Positions 36,675 to 48,700 of a stretch of DNA of 64,000 nt are shown piece after piece (the first letter of the stretch is position 1; every line of letters begins with the position of its first letter). The notes under the pieces were generated by a model. The model did not search any database. It was not told the DNA's origin and worked only from the letters and a program-made list of their open reading frames with translations. The DNA is taken from NCBI GenBank assembly GCA_030272585.1, contig BSYQ01000003.1:6634001-6698000 (forward strand). The letters run 5' to 3'. A program made the position numbers and the translations under genes. This DNA is from Bryopsis sp. KO-2023 (lineage: Eukaryota > Chlorophyta > Ulvophyceae > Bryopsidales > Bryopsidaceae).

Positions 36675-38231
36675 TTTCACTCGTGCTGGTAGACTACGTT
36701 CTCCAAAACTCTGGGACTTGCAACTGGTTCTGGTTTTCAAGTCAGCCTGATTCGACACCCAAATTTGACAGGAGACGAACTCCAGTACACTGGAGAGGAT
36801 ATTTTTTCCATCTGTGTCTATTTCCAGAAAAAAATAAAATGCAGCGGTCGTACGTACGACCGCCCAGAAACAAGCCTTTTCAAAGCAAAAAGTTTCTAAC
36901 ACACATTCTCACCCCATGGGTGTTATCCAACCCCAAAAAACTTAATACTTTTTTTGGAGTCTTATGAACACAAACGTGTCAAAGAAAGAGGCCAAGACAC
37001 TGCACAATTGTCGACCTTTCTGTGACCTTTCTGTCGGAGAAGCTTAGGATGTTGGAACACAAAAATCACTTCTGTTTTTGCTAGCCAGTGTTTTCTTGCT
37101 TTCCATTTCCACTTCTAGACTCAACATCCACTCCTCCATTAACAGAGTCATTTCTAGAAATGACTGAGATCCCACTCTGATTCACATCTCCAATCAGAAT
37201 CATCCGATCAAATCCAAGGAAATCTCCACATGGTGTCATCTAACACCTAAATGCATCCATCACCCTTGCCCAATCCTCATCCTCTGTGCAACAAAACGAT
37301 AAGCATCCCTTATTCCTCCCATTCTGTGTCCAGTTAGGGGGTCATGTCATTCCTTATCGTTGAGTACTGCATTCAATTGATGTTGTACAGTGGGTGGTGG
37401 GTTATCAGATGAGGTTTGATGTGTGGTTTGGAAAATATCCACCTCCTTTCTCAACGATGAGGAATACAAACGAAGGCATTAATTCAGACAGAAAATTCCC
37501 CCCAGGGAAATCCAGAAGGTGTTTGACATGCATATCCATACAGGACCTGAAAATAGTGTACATATACCGATTCCAGGGGGAAAAATGGAGAAAGGCTAAA
37601 TCTGCAGCATTTCCACCACAATTTCCCAGTTTTTCCAGTAGTCGATCAAGACCCGTTCATTTTTTTTCATTGCCCTATTTTTTTATTTTTTATTATTCCC
37701 CCCCCCCCCCCCCGAGAAACACAGAATTTCCTGATGCCGAAGCTAACTGGTTCGTTTTAGGTCCTGTCTTTATTGCTTGATTGAGTGACAATTGCCTTAT
37801 TTTGAAGTGGGATGGCACAGTTTTTGTGCAGACATTCACATTGATGCAACAATTTATCCACTCTCTCAATGGAACGGTCGATCAAAGATACTTCGACAAT
37901 GCATTGACCCACTCTCGATCAGATTCATGGGGTTTGAAAAAACTTTCACAAGGACACAAGGGGTGGGGGAAAAAAAGGGGCAAAATGCTACATCTCGTCC
38001 CCAGAGAACAAGCCCCTATGACAGTCTCCATAAATATATGCCATGTGTGTCAATGAAATGCTCTTCCCATCATTGCAGGACTCAACAGCATCAAATTTCA
38101 TAACAGTTTAAACGGATCAGCTCGAAATTTGGTTCTCCAAATAACACAAGAGGAATAGTGCACCAAATCTCCAGTGCCCACTCCATATTTCTTTTCAGGA
38201 AAAAAAAAACCCGAAGATCGATGATCGCTTT
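36675..38231. other. Intergenic: RPN6 promoter to COX5C 3' end
   Basis: This 1.56-kb stretch has no recognisable gene. A short perfect palindrome (GGTCGTACGTACGACC) sits at about 36846-36861, upstream of RPN6. A 16-base C-run lies at 37698-37713. The 128-codon plus-strand frame at 37394-37780 is low-complexity (Phe/Pro/Ser) and crosses the C-run, so I do not call it. Confidence 0.5.
37698..37713. repeat. 16-base C homopolymer
   Basis: An uninterrupted C-run lies in intergenic DNA (a G-run on the other strand). It may form unusual DNA structure or simply be a length-variable microsatellite; sequencing length errors are likely here. Confidence 0.8.
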
Positions 38232-38648
38232 CTACTGCTGCTTCTGGAGCTTCTCAAGGTCATGGTAGTACTGGTTGATTTTCTTCTTCTCATTCCAATG
38301 CCAAATCTGGAAACCCAAAATGAAAAATGGATCATTGACTGGGGACATAGCTGCAATCAAAAGCTGGCCATTCCCCCCCTTAATTTCTCAAACTAATTTC
38401 ATAGACTGGGGAGAATATCAGGGCAGTCTCAATTCATTAAAGAAAAAGCCTAGAGTTTTTCAGTGGAGGAGTCGTTACCGACAACTTCAACGTCGAGCAT
38501 AGACTTGCTGCATCCCACGAACCTTGAAAAAACCTCCTCCTACACAGCCCAATGCAAGGCCGATCATGATATTCTGCGTGACTGGCATTTTCGCGGAAGC
38601 CGTCCCAGCTTTCGCCCACAGCTTGGGGGCATGTTGGATCGCCGACAT
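38232..38648 (-). CDS. COX5C: Cytochrome c oxidase subunit 5C/6C-like protein
   Basis: There are two exons on the minus strand, 38648-38523 and 38306-38232, joined in phase 0 to give 66 residues. The length and layout fit the small single-span subunit of complex IV (about 63 residues in plants). An N-terminal segment with basic residues (SAIQHAPKLWAKAG) comes before the membrane helix IMIGLALGCVGGGFFK. The conserved matrix/intermembrane tail begins IWHWNEKKKINQYYHDLEK, recalling the H-x-W-N-E-x-x-K-x-x-x-(F/Y)-Y-x-x-L-E-K pattern of plant COX5C. It should sit in the mitochondrial inner membrane, and no cleavable presequence is needed. The splice donor GTTCGT is slightly unusual. The gene is so short and split that simple ORF searches miss it. 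It is divergent from MTR4, 266 bases apart. Confidence 0.8.
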
Positions 38649-38914
38649 CGTTTCGTCCGCCTCGATGGAGAAAAGGAAAGCGTTTTGCTCGGATTGCCAG
38701 AGAGATATCCAAACAAGGGACAGAAATCGGTTGTGCCAGTACAGCTGCGGAAATTTTTGATCCGAGGAAAATGGGGTGAAATTTCATTTCATTTTTTTTT
38801 TTCCGTTGGGATGATTATTTTTCTGGTGTTTTGTTTGTGTTTTTAAATCGATGCCAACATTTGGTTGCTGGAGGGCGGGATATTTTGCTTTTGCAGGGGC
38901 GAGGAAAGTGAAAG
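38649..38914. promoter_or_regulatory. Short divergent promoter region, COX5C / MTR4
   Basis: Only 266 bases separate the two divergent start codons, so the two genes very likely share or overlap promoter elements. A T-run at about 38792-38802 and T-rich DNA continue up to 38900. No TATA box or other motif is certain. Confidence 0.45.
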
Positions 38915-41900
38915 ATGCAGGAGAGTATGGAAAAAGACGGTAATTGGGGTGGCAAGCGGAAGTCGGGAAATGACGACTCGGGGTCGAAAGCCAAGAAAGC
39001 CAGGTGGAAGGGTAGCAGAGATCGACTGAAGGTCTGCACCCACGAAGTGAGCGTCCCTGAGGGATACGATGAAGCGGCTACCAAGCTGGACCCCGGAATC
39101 CATGGCACTTTGCAGGAGCCCATTTACACTGGGAAACCTGCGAAAGAGTACTCGTTCGAGCTCGACCCTTTCCAGAAGAAGGCGGTGGCGTGTTTGGAGA
39201 GGAGGGAATCTGTTCTAGTGGCTGCTCACACGTCGGCGGGGAAAACTGTGGTGGCTGAGTATGCGACCGCCATGAGTTTCAGGGACAATCAAAGGATCCT
39301 GTACACTTCCCCTCTGAAAGCGTTGAGCAATCAGAAATTCAGGGATTTTTCTGCCATGTTTGAGTCCATGGGGGGGAAAGACTGCGTTGGGCTCATGACA
39401 GGCGAAGCGGTGATCAATCCCTCAGCCAATTTCATAGTAATGACCACAGAAATCCTGAGGTCGATGCTCTACAATGGCTCCGAAATTCTGAGGGAAGTGG
39501 CATGGGTGGTGTTCGATGAGGTGCATTACATGAAGGATAAGGAACGAGGGGTGGTTTGGGAAGAAACCATAATTTTGCTCCCTCCGAAAACTGGACTGGT
39601 GTTTTTATCGGCCACGCTGCCCAATGCTAGGGAATTCGCCGATTGGGTGACTTCCTTGCATGGAAATCCTTGTCATGTGATCTACACCGATTTCCGACCG
39701 ACCCCGTTGAAGCATTACGGTTTCCCCATCGGTGGCGATGGGCTGTATTTCCTGAAGGATGGCGATGGTGATTTTTTCCCGGAGAGGTTTGGCGAAATGA
39801 TGAAACAGCTGGACGCGGGGGATTCGATAGTGCGGGCCAACGGCATAGAAGAGAATGCCCAAGGTCGATGGAAGAAAAAGAAAAACCCCCGGTGCGCGAC
39901 GTTGGAAGCCCGAGGGCAGCTGGTGGACATCGTCAGGGTGTGCAAGGAGAACAATTTCCTCCCGGCGATCATATTTTGCTTCATCAAAGCTGAGGCGGAG
40001 GCCACCGCAGGCTTGCTCGGAAAAGTTTCATTCAATTCCCCCAAGGAGCAAGAACAGGTTGGTCAAGTGTTCGATTCAGCCCTCGCAGGGCTGAGCGACG
40101 AAGACAGGGACCTGCCATCGATTTCCCATATCAGGCCATTGCTGGTCAATGGAGTGGGGACGCATCACTCCGGACTGTTGCCGATCATCAAGGAAATCAC
40201 AGAAATTCTGTTTCAGGAATCGTTGATAAAGGTTCTGTGCGCCACCGAGACGTTTGCAATGGGGCTGAACATGCCAGCTAGGACGGTGATTTTCAGCGCA
40301 CTGTTCAAATTCGATGGTGAGGTGATGAGACAGCTGACGTCAGGGGAGTACATTCAGATGAGTGGCAGGGCTGGCCGTAGAGACGTCGACGATGTGGGGT
40401 TTGTGATTATGATGGTCAATTCCGAGATGTCGGAGAAGAATTGTAAGGCGATGGTGAGCGGCTCCTCCGACCCGCTCCAGAGTTCGTTTCGTCTGACATA
40501 CTACACCCTGTTGAATTTGCTCAGAAGGGTGGAGGGGACGCAGCAAACGATGGGGGACATCATCAAGAAATCATTCCAGGAATTTCAGCACAGGCGCAGG
40601 GTCCCAGAATTGAAAGCAAGGTTGAAATTACTGGAGGAAAAAGCTGAGCAGATTTCCCTGCGAGTGAACGATGCTCAAATCGTGGAATATAACGAAACCA
40701 GCAAGAATATGGCTGTGCTGGAGAACGAGATCATGAGGGAATCCAAAGAGGGTTGCATGGCTTTTCTCAGACCTGGACGACTCATCAAAGTCAAGGAATG
40801 GGGCTGGGGGGTGGTCATGTCGGTGATTGCGGAGTGGGGGAGCAGCACTGTGTTCAAGAAAACCCATCTGGTGGATACGATGCTTTGTTGCGATCGATAC
40901 AGTGACGAGAAACCGAACGCACGCCCATTGAAACCTGCAGCATTACACCGGGATGCTTACACGGCTGTCCTCCCAGTTCCCTTGAGCATGATAGACAGAA
41001 TTAGTACTCTTTGCGTGGATTTGCCGGGGGACCTGAGAACGCAGCAAACTAGGAGACCGGTGCTGAAGAATTTGTGTTCGTTAGTGGCCATTCATCGGGA
41101 GAAGATACCTACGATTGATGTTTGCACTCAATTGCATGTCACCGACCCGTTGGTGCTTCCGAAGGTTAAAGAGTTGGCAGATCTGAAAAGCAAGAAGGTT
41201 TCAAATCCAGTGCACAAAGTCATGCAAGACTCCCACGGTTCATCCGCCGTCGAGAAGAAAGTCAACATGCATCTCGAAGCAGAGGAGCTCAAAGAGAAAA
41301 TCGCTGGGTCGTTTTTCGGCGAATTCTGTGAGGAGGCGAAAGCCATGACCGCTGTGTTGCGTCGACTGGGACACGTGAATGCATCGGATGTCGTTCAATT
41401 GAAGGGGAAAGTGGCTTGCGAAATCGATGCTGGGAATTCGCTGATCTGTGTGGAATTGCTGTTTGACGGTGTGTTTGACACCCTGGATATACCCAGCTCG
41501 GTTTCCATAGCCACCCTGTTGCTTCAGATGTCGGAAAGATCTTTCGACGATATCAAGAATAAAAGAGTGCTGGCCGAGCCCTTTTCAAAAGTAATGCGCA
41601 CCGTCGAGATGATTGCGGACGTTTGCATAGAGTGCAAGCAGGACATCGACAAGGAGAAGTTCATGGAATTGTTCAATCCTTGTTTGATGGATGTTATGTA
41701 CGCTTGGTCCAAGGGGGAGAGTTTCGTGAAGGTCTGTGATATGACGGAGGTTTTTGAGGGGGCCATCGTTAGAGGGGCCAGGCGATTGGATGAATTGTTG
41801 ACTCAACTGAGGGAAGGTGCTTCAGTCATGGGAAACCACGCACTCGCCAAGAAATTCTCTGACTGCTGCGTATCGATCAGAAGGGATGTCATGTTTTCGC

Positions 41901-41917
41901 CGTCCTTGTATGTCTAG
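38915..41917 (+). CDS. MTR4: MTR4-type exosome-associated DExH RNA helicase, intronless
   Basis: A single uninterrupted frame of 1000 codons. MTR4 unwinds and feeds RNA to the nuclear exosome, as part of TRAMP-like complexes. A basic N-terminus (GGKRKSG, SKAKKARWK) suggests nuclear import. The helicase core has FELDPFQKKAVACLERRE, P-loop AHTSAGKTVVAEY at about 104-116, SPLKALSNQKFRDF, the DEVH box in VVFDEVHYMKDKERG, and motif III FLSATLPNA. RecA2 has GVGTHHSGLLPIIKEITEIL, ATETFAMGLNMPARTV and the Q/R motif QMSGRAGRRDVDDVG. The arch/KOW region follows near 620 (FLRPGRLIKVKEWGWGVVMS), and a C-terminal DSHCT domain runs to the end (MDVMYAWSKGESF, EGAIVRGARRLDELLTQLRE). MTR4 rather than SKI2 fits the MTR4-like arch and the length. 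Unlike its neighbours it has no introns, which hints at a retrocopy that replaced the parent gene. Confidence 0.95.
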   Translation: MQESMEKDGNWGGKRKSGNDDSGSKAKKARWKGSRDRLKVCTHEVSVPEGYDEAATKLDPGIHGTLQEPIYTGKPAKEYSFELDPFQKKAVACLERRESVLVAAHTSAGKTVVAEYATAMSFRDNQRILYTSPLKALSNQKFRDFSAMFESMGGKDCVGLMTGEAVINPSANFIVMTTEILRSMLYNGSEILREVAWVVFDEVHYMKDKERGVVWEETIILLPPKTGLVFLSATLPNAREFADWVTSLHGNPCHVIYTDFRPTPLKHYGFPIGGDGLYFLKDGDGDFFPERFGEMMKQLDAGDSIVRANGIEENAQGRWKKKKNPRCATLEARGQLVDIVRVCKENNFLPAIIFCFIKAEAEATAGLLGKVSFNSPKEQEQVGQVFDSALAGLSDEDRDLPSISHIRPLLVNGVGTHHSGLLPIIKEITEILFQESLIKVLCATETFAMGLNMPARTVIFSALFKFDGEVMRQLTSGEYIQMSGRAGRRDVDDVGFVIMMVNSEMSEKNCKAMVSGSSDPLQSSFRLTYYTLLNLLRRVEGTQQTMGDIIKKSFQEFQHRRRVPELKARLKLLEEKAEQISLRVNDAQIVEYNETSKNMAVLENEIMRESKEGCMAFLRPGRLIKVKEWGWGVVMSVIAEWGSSTVFKKTHLVDTMLCCDRYSDEKPNARPLKPAALHRDAYTAVLPVPLSMIDRISTLCVDLPGDLRTQQTRRPVLKNLCSLVAIHREKIPTIDVCTQLHVTDPLVLPKVKELADLKSKKVSNPVHKVMQDSHGSSAVEKKVNMHLEAEELKEKIAGSFFGEFCEEAKAMTAVLRRLGHVNASDVVQLKGKVACEIDAGNSLICVELLFDGVFDTLDIPSSVSIATLLLQMSERSFDDIKNKRVLAEPFSKVMRTVEMIADVCIECKQDIDKEKFMELFNPCLMDVMYAWSKGESFVKVCDMTEVFEGAIVRGARRLDELLTQLREGASVMGNHALAKKFSDCCVSIRRDVMFSPSLYV

Positions 41918-42747
41918 ATGGGGAGGGAAGAGGGGGGGGGGGGGGGTTAGACGCAGTTATCTCTTTTCTTTCGACACTGCACTTTTTTCAGCAAAAAAAA
42001 AAAAGAATAGATTTATTGCTTCGCTTTGGGATTGGTTTAGAGCAGGTCCTATGTTGGCAGGTTTTTGGGAGGAAAAAAAAATGTTATTCCATGGGGGATA
42101 TCGTGGACCGCACATTAAGGGAGGAACATAGAAATACATAGGTAGTTCGTTTTATTGCTTTGTGGTGCCTACTCCCTTTTCAGTTTGCCTACTATTTTTC
42201 CCCTTTCGTTTTTCCCTTTGAAATGTGTTGCTCTCAGCCGACACTATTCTTTCTTCTTGCTGGTTCCTGTTGCAATTTCCATTGCTATTAAAAAAAACAC
42301 GCAGAGTCATGGTCGGTCGTCTTGCCCGCGTTTTTTTCGTCCTTTCTATTTCTGGGGTTCCAGATGTACAGGAATCTGTTGAGCAGTTGGAAAGAAAGAA
42401 ACCTCACTTTTCTGTAGCCGCCTTCCATTCGCTCAGTCAGACTGGGAAGCTCTGGCGACGATCGTGCGCAGCGTCGCGCCGAAGGTCACAAGACGCATTC
42501 TTCCCCTGGTCGTCAGATGGAGACAATTAACCAACTCCACAGGACCACACGGGGCACCGCGCTCCCTTCAGAGCAGGGTAGCAAAAACGTAAAAAGCAAA
42601 TAAAAAAGGAGGAGCAAAAAACTTGGTGGGGCAGGAACGGGAATAGTGGCTTGCGTGCAGCGCAAAAGGGGTTGGCTGGGCTGGTGGCAGCGCTTCATCG
42701 GAGCTCGAGAGGGATCCTCCAGGAAGCAGATCGGCGCCGGGGGTGCG
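41918..42747. other. Intergenic MTR4 to DPE2
   Basis: MTR4 3' untranslated region and DPE2 upstream region. A 15-base G-run lies at 41932-41946, just after the MTR4 stop. Frames on both strands at 42568-42900 are shadows of DPE2 exon 1. No other gene is seen. Confidence 0.5.
41932..41946 (+). repeat. G homopolymer just after the MTR4 stop codon
   Basis: A run of 15 G begins 15 bases after the MTR4 stop, within the likely 3' untranslated region. Such a run could form a G-quadruplex in the mRNA or DNA. Its length may be unreliable. Confidence 0.7.
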
Positions 42748-45700
42748 ATGAGCTTGGCCTGCGTGGAAGGCAGGATGAACGTCCACTTTCGGGTTCAGTA
42801 CTGGACTCGATGGGGGCAAAACCTCGTTTTGTGTGGGTCGACTCCGCGGTTGGGGTCGTGGGACTGCACTCGTGGGGCGAGGATGACGTGTTATCACGAT
42901 CAGGACCGTTTGATTTGGGAAGTGATTTTGCCCATGGCCGTGCCCCCCCCCAAATTAAAAGAAGGAGAGAAAGACAACCTGATCGAGTACTCGTACTGTG
43001 TGGTGGACGAGGAAGGCGTGGTGGAGAAGAAGGAAACGGTGGTTCGCAGACTGACACTGTCGGAGGGTTGCGGGAAAACAGCGGAGGTGTTCGACACTTG
43101 GCAAGTATGGCGCTGAACTTACCACCTTAACCAAGCCAGTATCTTATTCCAAAAATAAATCCAAGAAGAAAGAAATTCACAAAGATTGCCTGTGGGCAAT
43201 ACAAACATCAAAAAGCAGGATTTGTACATCCATCATGTAAGGCAATGCTTCTTTTCCTTTTTTTTTTACTTTTTGGTCACAGGGTTGATTCCGCATTTTC
43301 AACAACCTAATCAACAAATCAGTTTCATCCTTATCGCTTATGTTATTTGGGTTTGAAAAAATTTCATTTGGAAACAGGACAGATCTTCACCATATGTGGT
43401 GGTAGCTTCCAAGGCATTTCGTGAAGCGATTGGCTTGAGAAGGACTCCAGCTCCAAACCCAGATATGCTGAGGTATTCTGCAAGAGAGGGGCATGTCATA
43501 TTTCGCTTCATTGTCAGGTGAGTGCAGCCCATTCGTTTCATTTCCCAGTTTCAAAAAAAAAAAAAATCAGAATATTTTCCTCAGGTGGGGTCGATAAGAA
43601 AATTTGGGGAATCTTCATCAAAATTAAAATTTTGATGTGAATTTTCCCATATGCCTTACCATCGGCATCATCCCTCCAAACGAAAAATTGGCATCAGTTT
43701 GCTGTTAAAAAAACAGCCAGAGGTGGTGTCACTTTACAAAAAAAGGCTTATTTGCTTTTTTGCTGTTTGTTGTTTTGAAGAGATTGGCTTTGTGAAGATG
43801 GGCAAAGCTTGCATGTGATTGGAGGAATTCCTCAGCTGGGAAATTTCCAGCAAGATCATGCCCTCCGTCTGACTGAAATGGATTTTCCTGCATGGGAAGG
43901 AGAGGTGGGTAAATTTGAATACATTTTTACCTCATATGCCTCTTCCGGCTTTTTTTTCTGATGTCTAAAGTGAGGGAAGAAAAACTGTAAATTGGAAGGG
44001 AACGCTCCAATATCCAATAGCTGCATTATGCATCGTGGTCTCATGAATTGCTGTTGGATATTATTATTATTATTTTTATGTATAAAAGGTGTCTTTTTGT
44101 CGATTTATTTCTTGGGTTGAAAGGAATTATGTTGCTGTCTTTCTTTTCCCGTCGAAAGTGCTTGTGCTGATGGGGTCAATTTCGACATGCTTTGCCAGAT
44201 TCTGGTCCCGGAAGGCGCTTTCCCTTTCACGTACAAATTCGCAGTGATGGATGACAAAGGAGTGATGTCGGAAGAGGAGGGAGAAAGAAAGGCATCTATT
44301 CGGGAAAACTCTGGCATTGGTGAGCAATTCCCCATTCCAAAGTCCCAAAACGCAATGAAATAAAACCACATGAATGACCTTCCTTGTTGGAGTTTGGCAT
44401 TCCACAGCACACCCTCTTTTGGCCCCGGGGTAGGGGTTCTGATTTTCCCTCATTAGAAACCATCCTTACAGATATATGCAGCATCAAGCTTGTTTTTTTT
44501 TTCTCTCTTTTTCCTTTTTCCCTTTTTTCGTTTTCTGGGCGGGGGGAACAGGAAAAAAAATCAAAAAAAAATCATCAACACCTTGCTTCAGGTTTTCCAC
44601 TTCCAACATGAAACCTTGAACATGATTTTAGCTCGTTACTAGGCTCTCCAGCCAATCCTTCTTCCCTTTCCTTTTTTTTTTCAAGTTCCACATATCTTTG
44701 GATCTGGTCCACCACACTTAGGTTTTATTTTTTTTCCCGCCCTTTCAGACCCCCAAAAAATAAACATCGGAAAGCTTTCACACAACCACAGGTGCCATCA
44801 GCAAGAACACTCCCTCATTGGCCGTGGTGGATGGAGGTCATTTTCGCCATCCCAGACAATGGAGAGGGGCTGGAATCGCAGTTCCGGTTTTCAGTTTAAG
44901 GACCGATGCGAGTGTCGGAGTCGGGGAATTCACGGATTTGAAATTGCTGATTGATTTCTGTGAGAGGGTCGGTTTTCAAATGATTCAAGTGCTGCCCATT
45001 AACGACACCACCGTCACACAGACGGCGCTGGATTCCTACCCGTACAGCTCTCTATCTGTAAGCAAATGTTGCATTTGTTTTATGAAATGGTCTTTGTTTT
45101 TGGTGTTTTGTTTTTGTTTTTGTTTTTTTTTTGGGGGGGGGGTTGTACACAAATCCACGCTTTCAAGTATATTTTGGGAATTGCTTTTTTTTTTTCAACA
45201 AAGATCACTTGGGCGGCATGAAAATGATTATAGGGAGGTGAATTAATAAATGAATTTAAATAAATAAATAAACATAGAGATATTTTGCTTTTTCTTCCGC
45301 ATTTAAATAAAGCATAATCCCGTTAAAAGTTGATTGGCCAACTCATCATCTGGATCTTGGCATGAGCGCGCACGTGGTTTTAGACCTCTTTCCCCTTTTT
45401 TTTTTTTTTTCATTTATTTTCTTGGGAATAAATCTGCTTGTGTGTATGTGTGTGCGTTGTCCTCTGTAGGTGTTTGCTTTGCACCCATTGTATCTTTGCT
45501 TGGATAAAATGATAGGTGGGTGATGTTTGTTTGTTTGTTTGGGGTATATCATGGGGAAAAAAAACACAGATCGTATATATTTATATGTGTAAACAAATTG
45601 TGCTGGAAGATTTGAAGTTTCAACAAATTTGTTGAAGCCATGATCTCTTCCCGAGTGAACATACAACAGGCATCTCCTACAACTGTTCAAAACAATTCAA

Positions 45701-48700
45701 CTAATTCTTGACTAATTTCCGATGCCACAGCCCAACGGTTTACTGAAATGAGAATCGCTGTGCTGTTGTTAATCGAAGTCGATGAAACTGTATTTTTTTA
45801 TTTCCACAAGCCCAATGTTTTTAATTTCTTGCAGAGGATATGCCGGAAGAAATTGCTGCCAAAATCGAAGACGCAAGGAAAAACTTGGACAGTGAAGTTG
45901 TCGAGTATGAAGCAACGCTGAAGCAAAAAAGGATCATTGCGCAAAAAATCTTCCTGCTGAATGGCAAAGCGACAATCAAGAAGGTGCTGGTGTGCAGCAA
46001 TTTTGTAAAGCAACCTCATTTTTTTCTCTTCAATTCTTAATATGCGGAGGATTTCGAACAATTGTTTTGTTCAAATATGCCCGCCCCCCTTTCCCCCAAA
46101 AGAAGAACCAAAAAAAAAAGAAAGAAATCGTTTGATAAAAGTATGTGAGTTTTTTTTGATTTTTTTTTTTCTGCCAGTGTTCGCTTTCCCAGAATAGAGC
46201 AGAAGTGTTCCCAGAAAAAAATTAAAAAAATTAAAAAAATTCTACTTTTTTTCTGTTCTGACGAAAAGTCTGTGTGGATGGGCAGAATCCAGAGTTCATG
46301 GAGTTCTTTAAGAAAAACCAGTCCTGGTTGGTTCCCTATGCAGCTTTTCTGGTCATTCGACGAATTTTTAAGAATTCTGCAAAGCATTGGCGCTGGGGTG
46401 ACCTGGGCAAGCCAACGCAGGAACAAATTGAATGGTACATGCATCCGTCCACATAACGATAATCCCTGCCTCCACAGTTTCTCTGTTCACTTTATTCTTG
46501 GCGTTGCGATTTACCTGATTTGTGATGCTATTTTTTGTTGTCAAATTGTTTTCCAGAAAAAGTCTCTGGCAAATTAAGTTGTCACTCCTCCAGCCCTCCA
46601 TGATTTTTGAATTTTTGAGGAGGGGAGACCGGAGCCAAAGGATTTTCCTTCCTGCTTTCCTAGAAAATGAAGTTGCAACAAGGGATGTCTGTCAAGGGAT
46701 GCCATCGTTTCATGAAGCAGTGCGTCAGAGTTTGAAATTTCTTTTTTGTTTTTTTTTTTCCCCCAAGGATATTGGATCCCTGCCACGACTTTCACGAAAC
46801 TTCTGTTTTGTTCGAGTACTACCTTCAGTTCCATCTGCATAAACAACTTGTGGAGGTTCGAAAATATGCCGAAAGCAAAGGAGTGGCGCTGAAGGGGGAT
46901 TTGCCCATAGGTACCCCACGTTCCAACTTTATTAATTTCAGAAGTTAAAAAACATAATAAGATGCTCTGAGCAATGCCCTGCTCAAAAATACCTGAACTT
47001 GCAAGCACACGGCACACTCCCTCAATCAAAATTTTTCAGATAAATTTGACAATCGAATGATTTTCGGAAACGAAAAAAATTACAAACGCGTGCTGCTATG
47101 AAACACAGACGAACAAAAAAATAAATAATAATCCCACTTGCTTTTTCTTCAGGGGTCGACAAATGCAGTGTTGATACATGGATGGCTCCGTCGTTGTTTC
47201 GAATGGACAAATCCACTGGAGCCCCTCCAGACTATTTTGATCCTCGAGGCCAGAACTGGGGTTTCCCAACATACAATTGGGAAGAAATGGCGAAAGACGA
47301 TTATGCATGGTGGAAGCAACGGCTATCGATCTTATCGCAGTACTTCCATGCGTATCGAATCGATCATGTTTTGGGATTTTTCAGGTAACCCCTCTTTTTT
47401 TCAACTGTAAAGCTGTTTTTTCTGCTTTAAGCTGTCCCCTGTGTGTGTTGCTTTTTCTTGAATCAAACATGTTTCTTGTTTTTTTAACAAAACATATTTT
47501 CGTAAGGGCTGCCCTCTATTTTGAAGTTCAAATTTTGACTAGCGAAAGTAAAATAATAGGAACAAAGAAAATCCTTTTGGGAATAGGTCATTGTGTTTCA
47601 AAAAATCGTTGGTGTGATGTAAATGAAGGATCGGTATGATTTCTGTTTTTGTTTTTTTGTTTTTTTTCTGGTTCGAAAGGTGCTTGAGCTTATTGTTTGA
47701 ATGAATATGCAGGATATGGGAAATTCCAGACCATTGTCAGTATGCCCTGTTGGGCTGTTTCAGACCGAGTTACCCATTGACGAGACAAGAGCTTGAAAGC
47801 CGTGGCATTTGGGATTTTGACAGGTATTGGAGATGAACGAATAATCAATTTGTGAAAACAGCAATCTGAAGAAGTTTACAAAAACCAAATTTCAAAATTC
47901 TTTTGCTTTGTGATCGAGCGGCAATTCCGGATTATGAGTGTCAACCTAAAAAAAAAAGGCGTTTTTTATCATTTCATTTTTTATTGAACTGAGATACAGA
48001 AATAAATATTTTAGTTATTCAAATTCTCGGGGTTTTTTTTTTCTTCTTTTTTTTTTGGGGGGGGGGGGGCGGGTGATGATGAATTCGACGAGCTCCACTG
48101 GTCGATTCTGTGGATGCATGATTGAGTTTGTTGAGACTGATTCAAGGGGGGTTTTTGTTGATTGGTGTTGCAAGGTTATGTGAGCCTTTCGTTCAATGGA
48201 GCCACTTGGAGGAGATGTTTGGAGACTGGGCTCACTCAGTTGCTGCCGATTATTTCCACAAGCAATCCAATGGTTTATTTCGCTTCCGGGAGGAGTGCAA
48301 CAGGTGGTTTTGCCCGACAGTGCAGATATAATAAAAGCCCCCCCCCAAAAATATTATATATATTCTTCCGGGTTTATTGTTTTCCTGCATGTGGTGCTTT
48401 TGTTGTAAGATATTCTGTGGCATATATTATTTGAGATGGTTAATTAGGGATTGCTTGTGCTGTTTATGTCTTTGTTATGTAAAATGTAAACTAAATTTGG
48501 TTGATTTCTGTTCGCAGCGAAGTGAAAATCAAGAAAATTTGCTCAAAGAAGAGAGGAGGGGAAGGCGAGGAGACAGGCTTGTTGAAATTGCTCCAAAATG
48601 TTTTGCTCATTCGACACCCAAAAGACAATGATGCTTTCTTCCCAGTAAGTGTTACTTTCCCCTCGCCCCCTTGCTCATCAGACGATGTTGCAATTTCATC

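Noticed and set aside
37394-37780. 128-codon plus-strand frame
   Set aside because: Low-complexity Phe/Ser/Pro translation of T/C-rich DNA that runs through a C homopolymer.
42568-43130. Several long overlapping frames on both strands
   Set aside because: They are shadows of DPE2 exon 1, whose CBM20 frame (from 42748) is clearly the coding one.
46262-46285. Alternative DPE2 exon 8 start after GAAAAG (46268)
   Set aside because: It puts the next exon out of frame; the acceptor GGGCAG at 46285 restores phase 0 and the family alignment.
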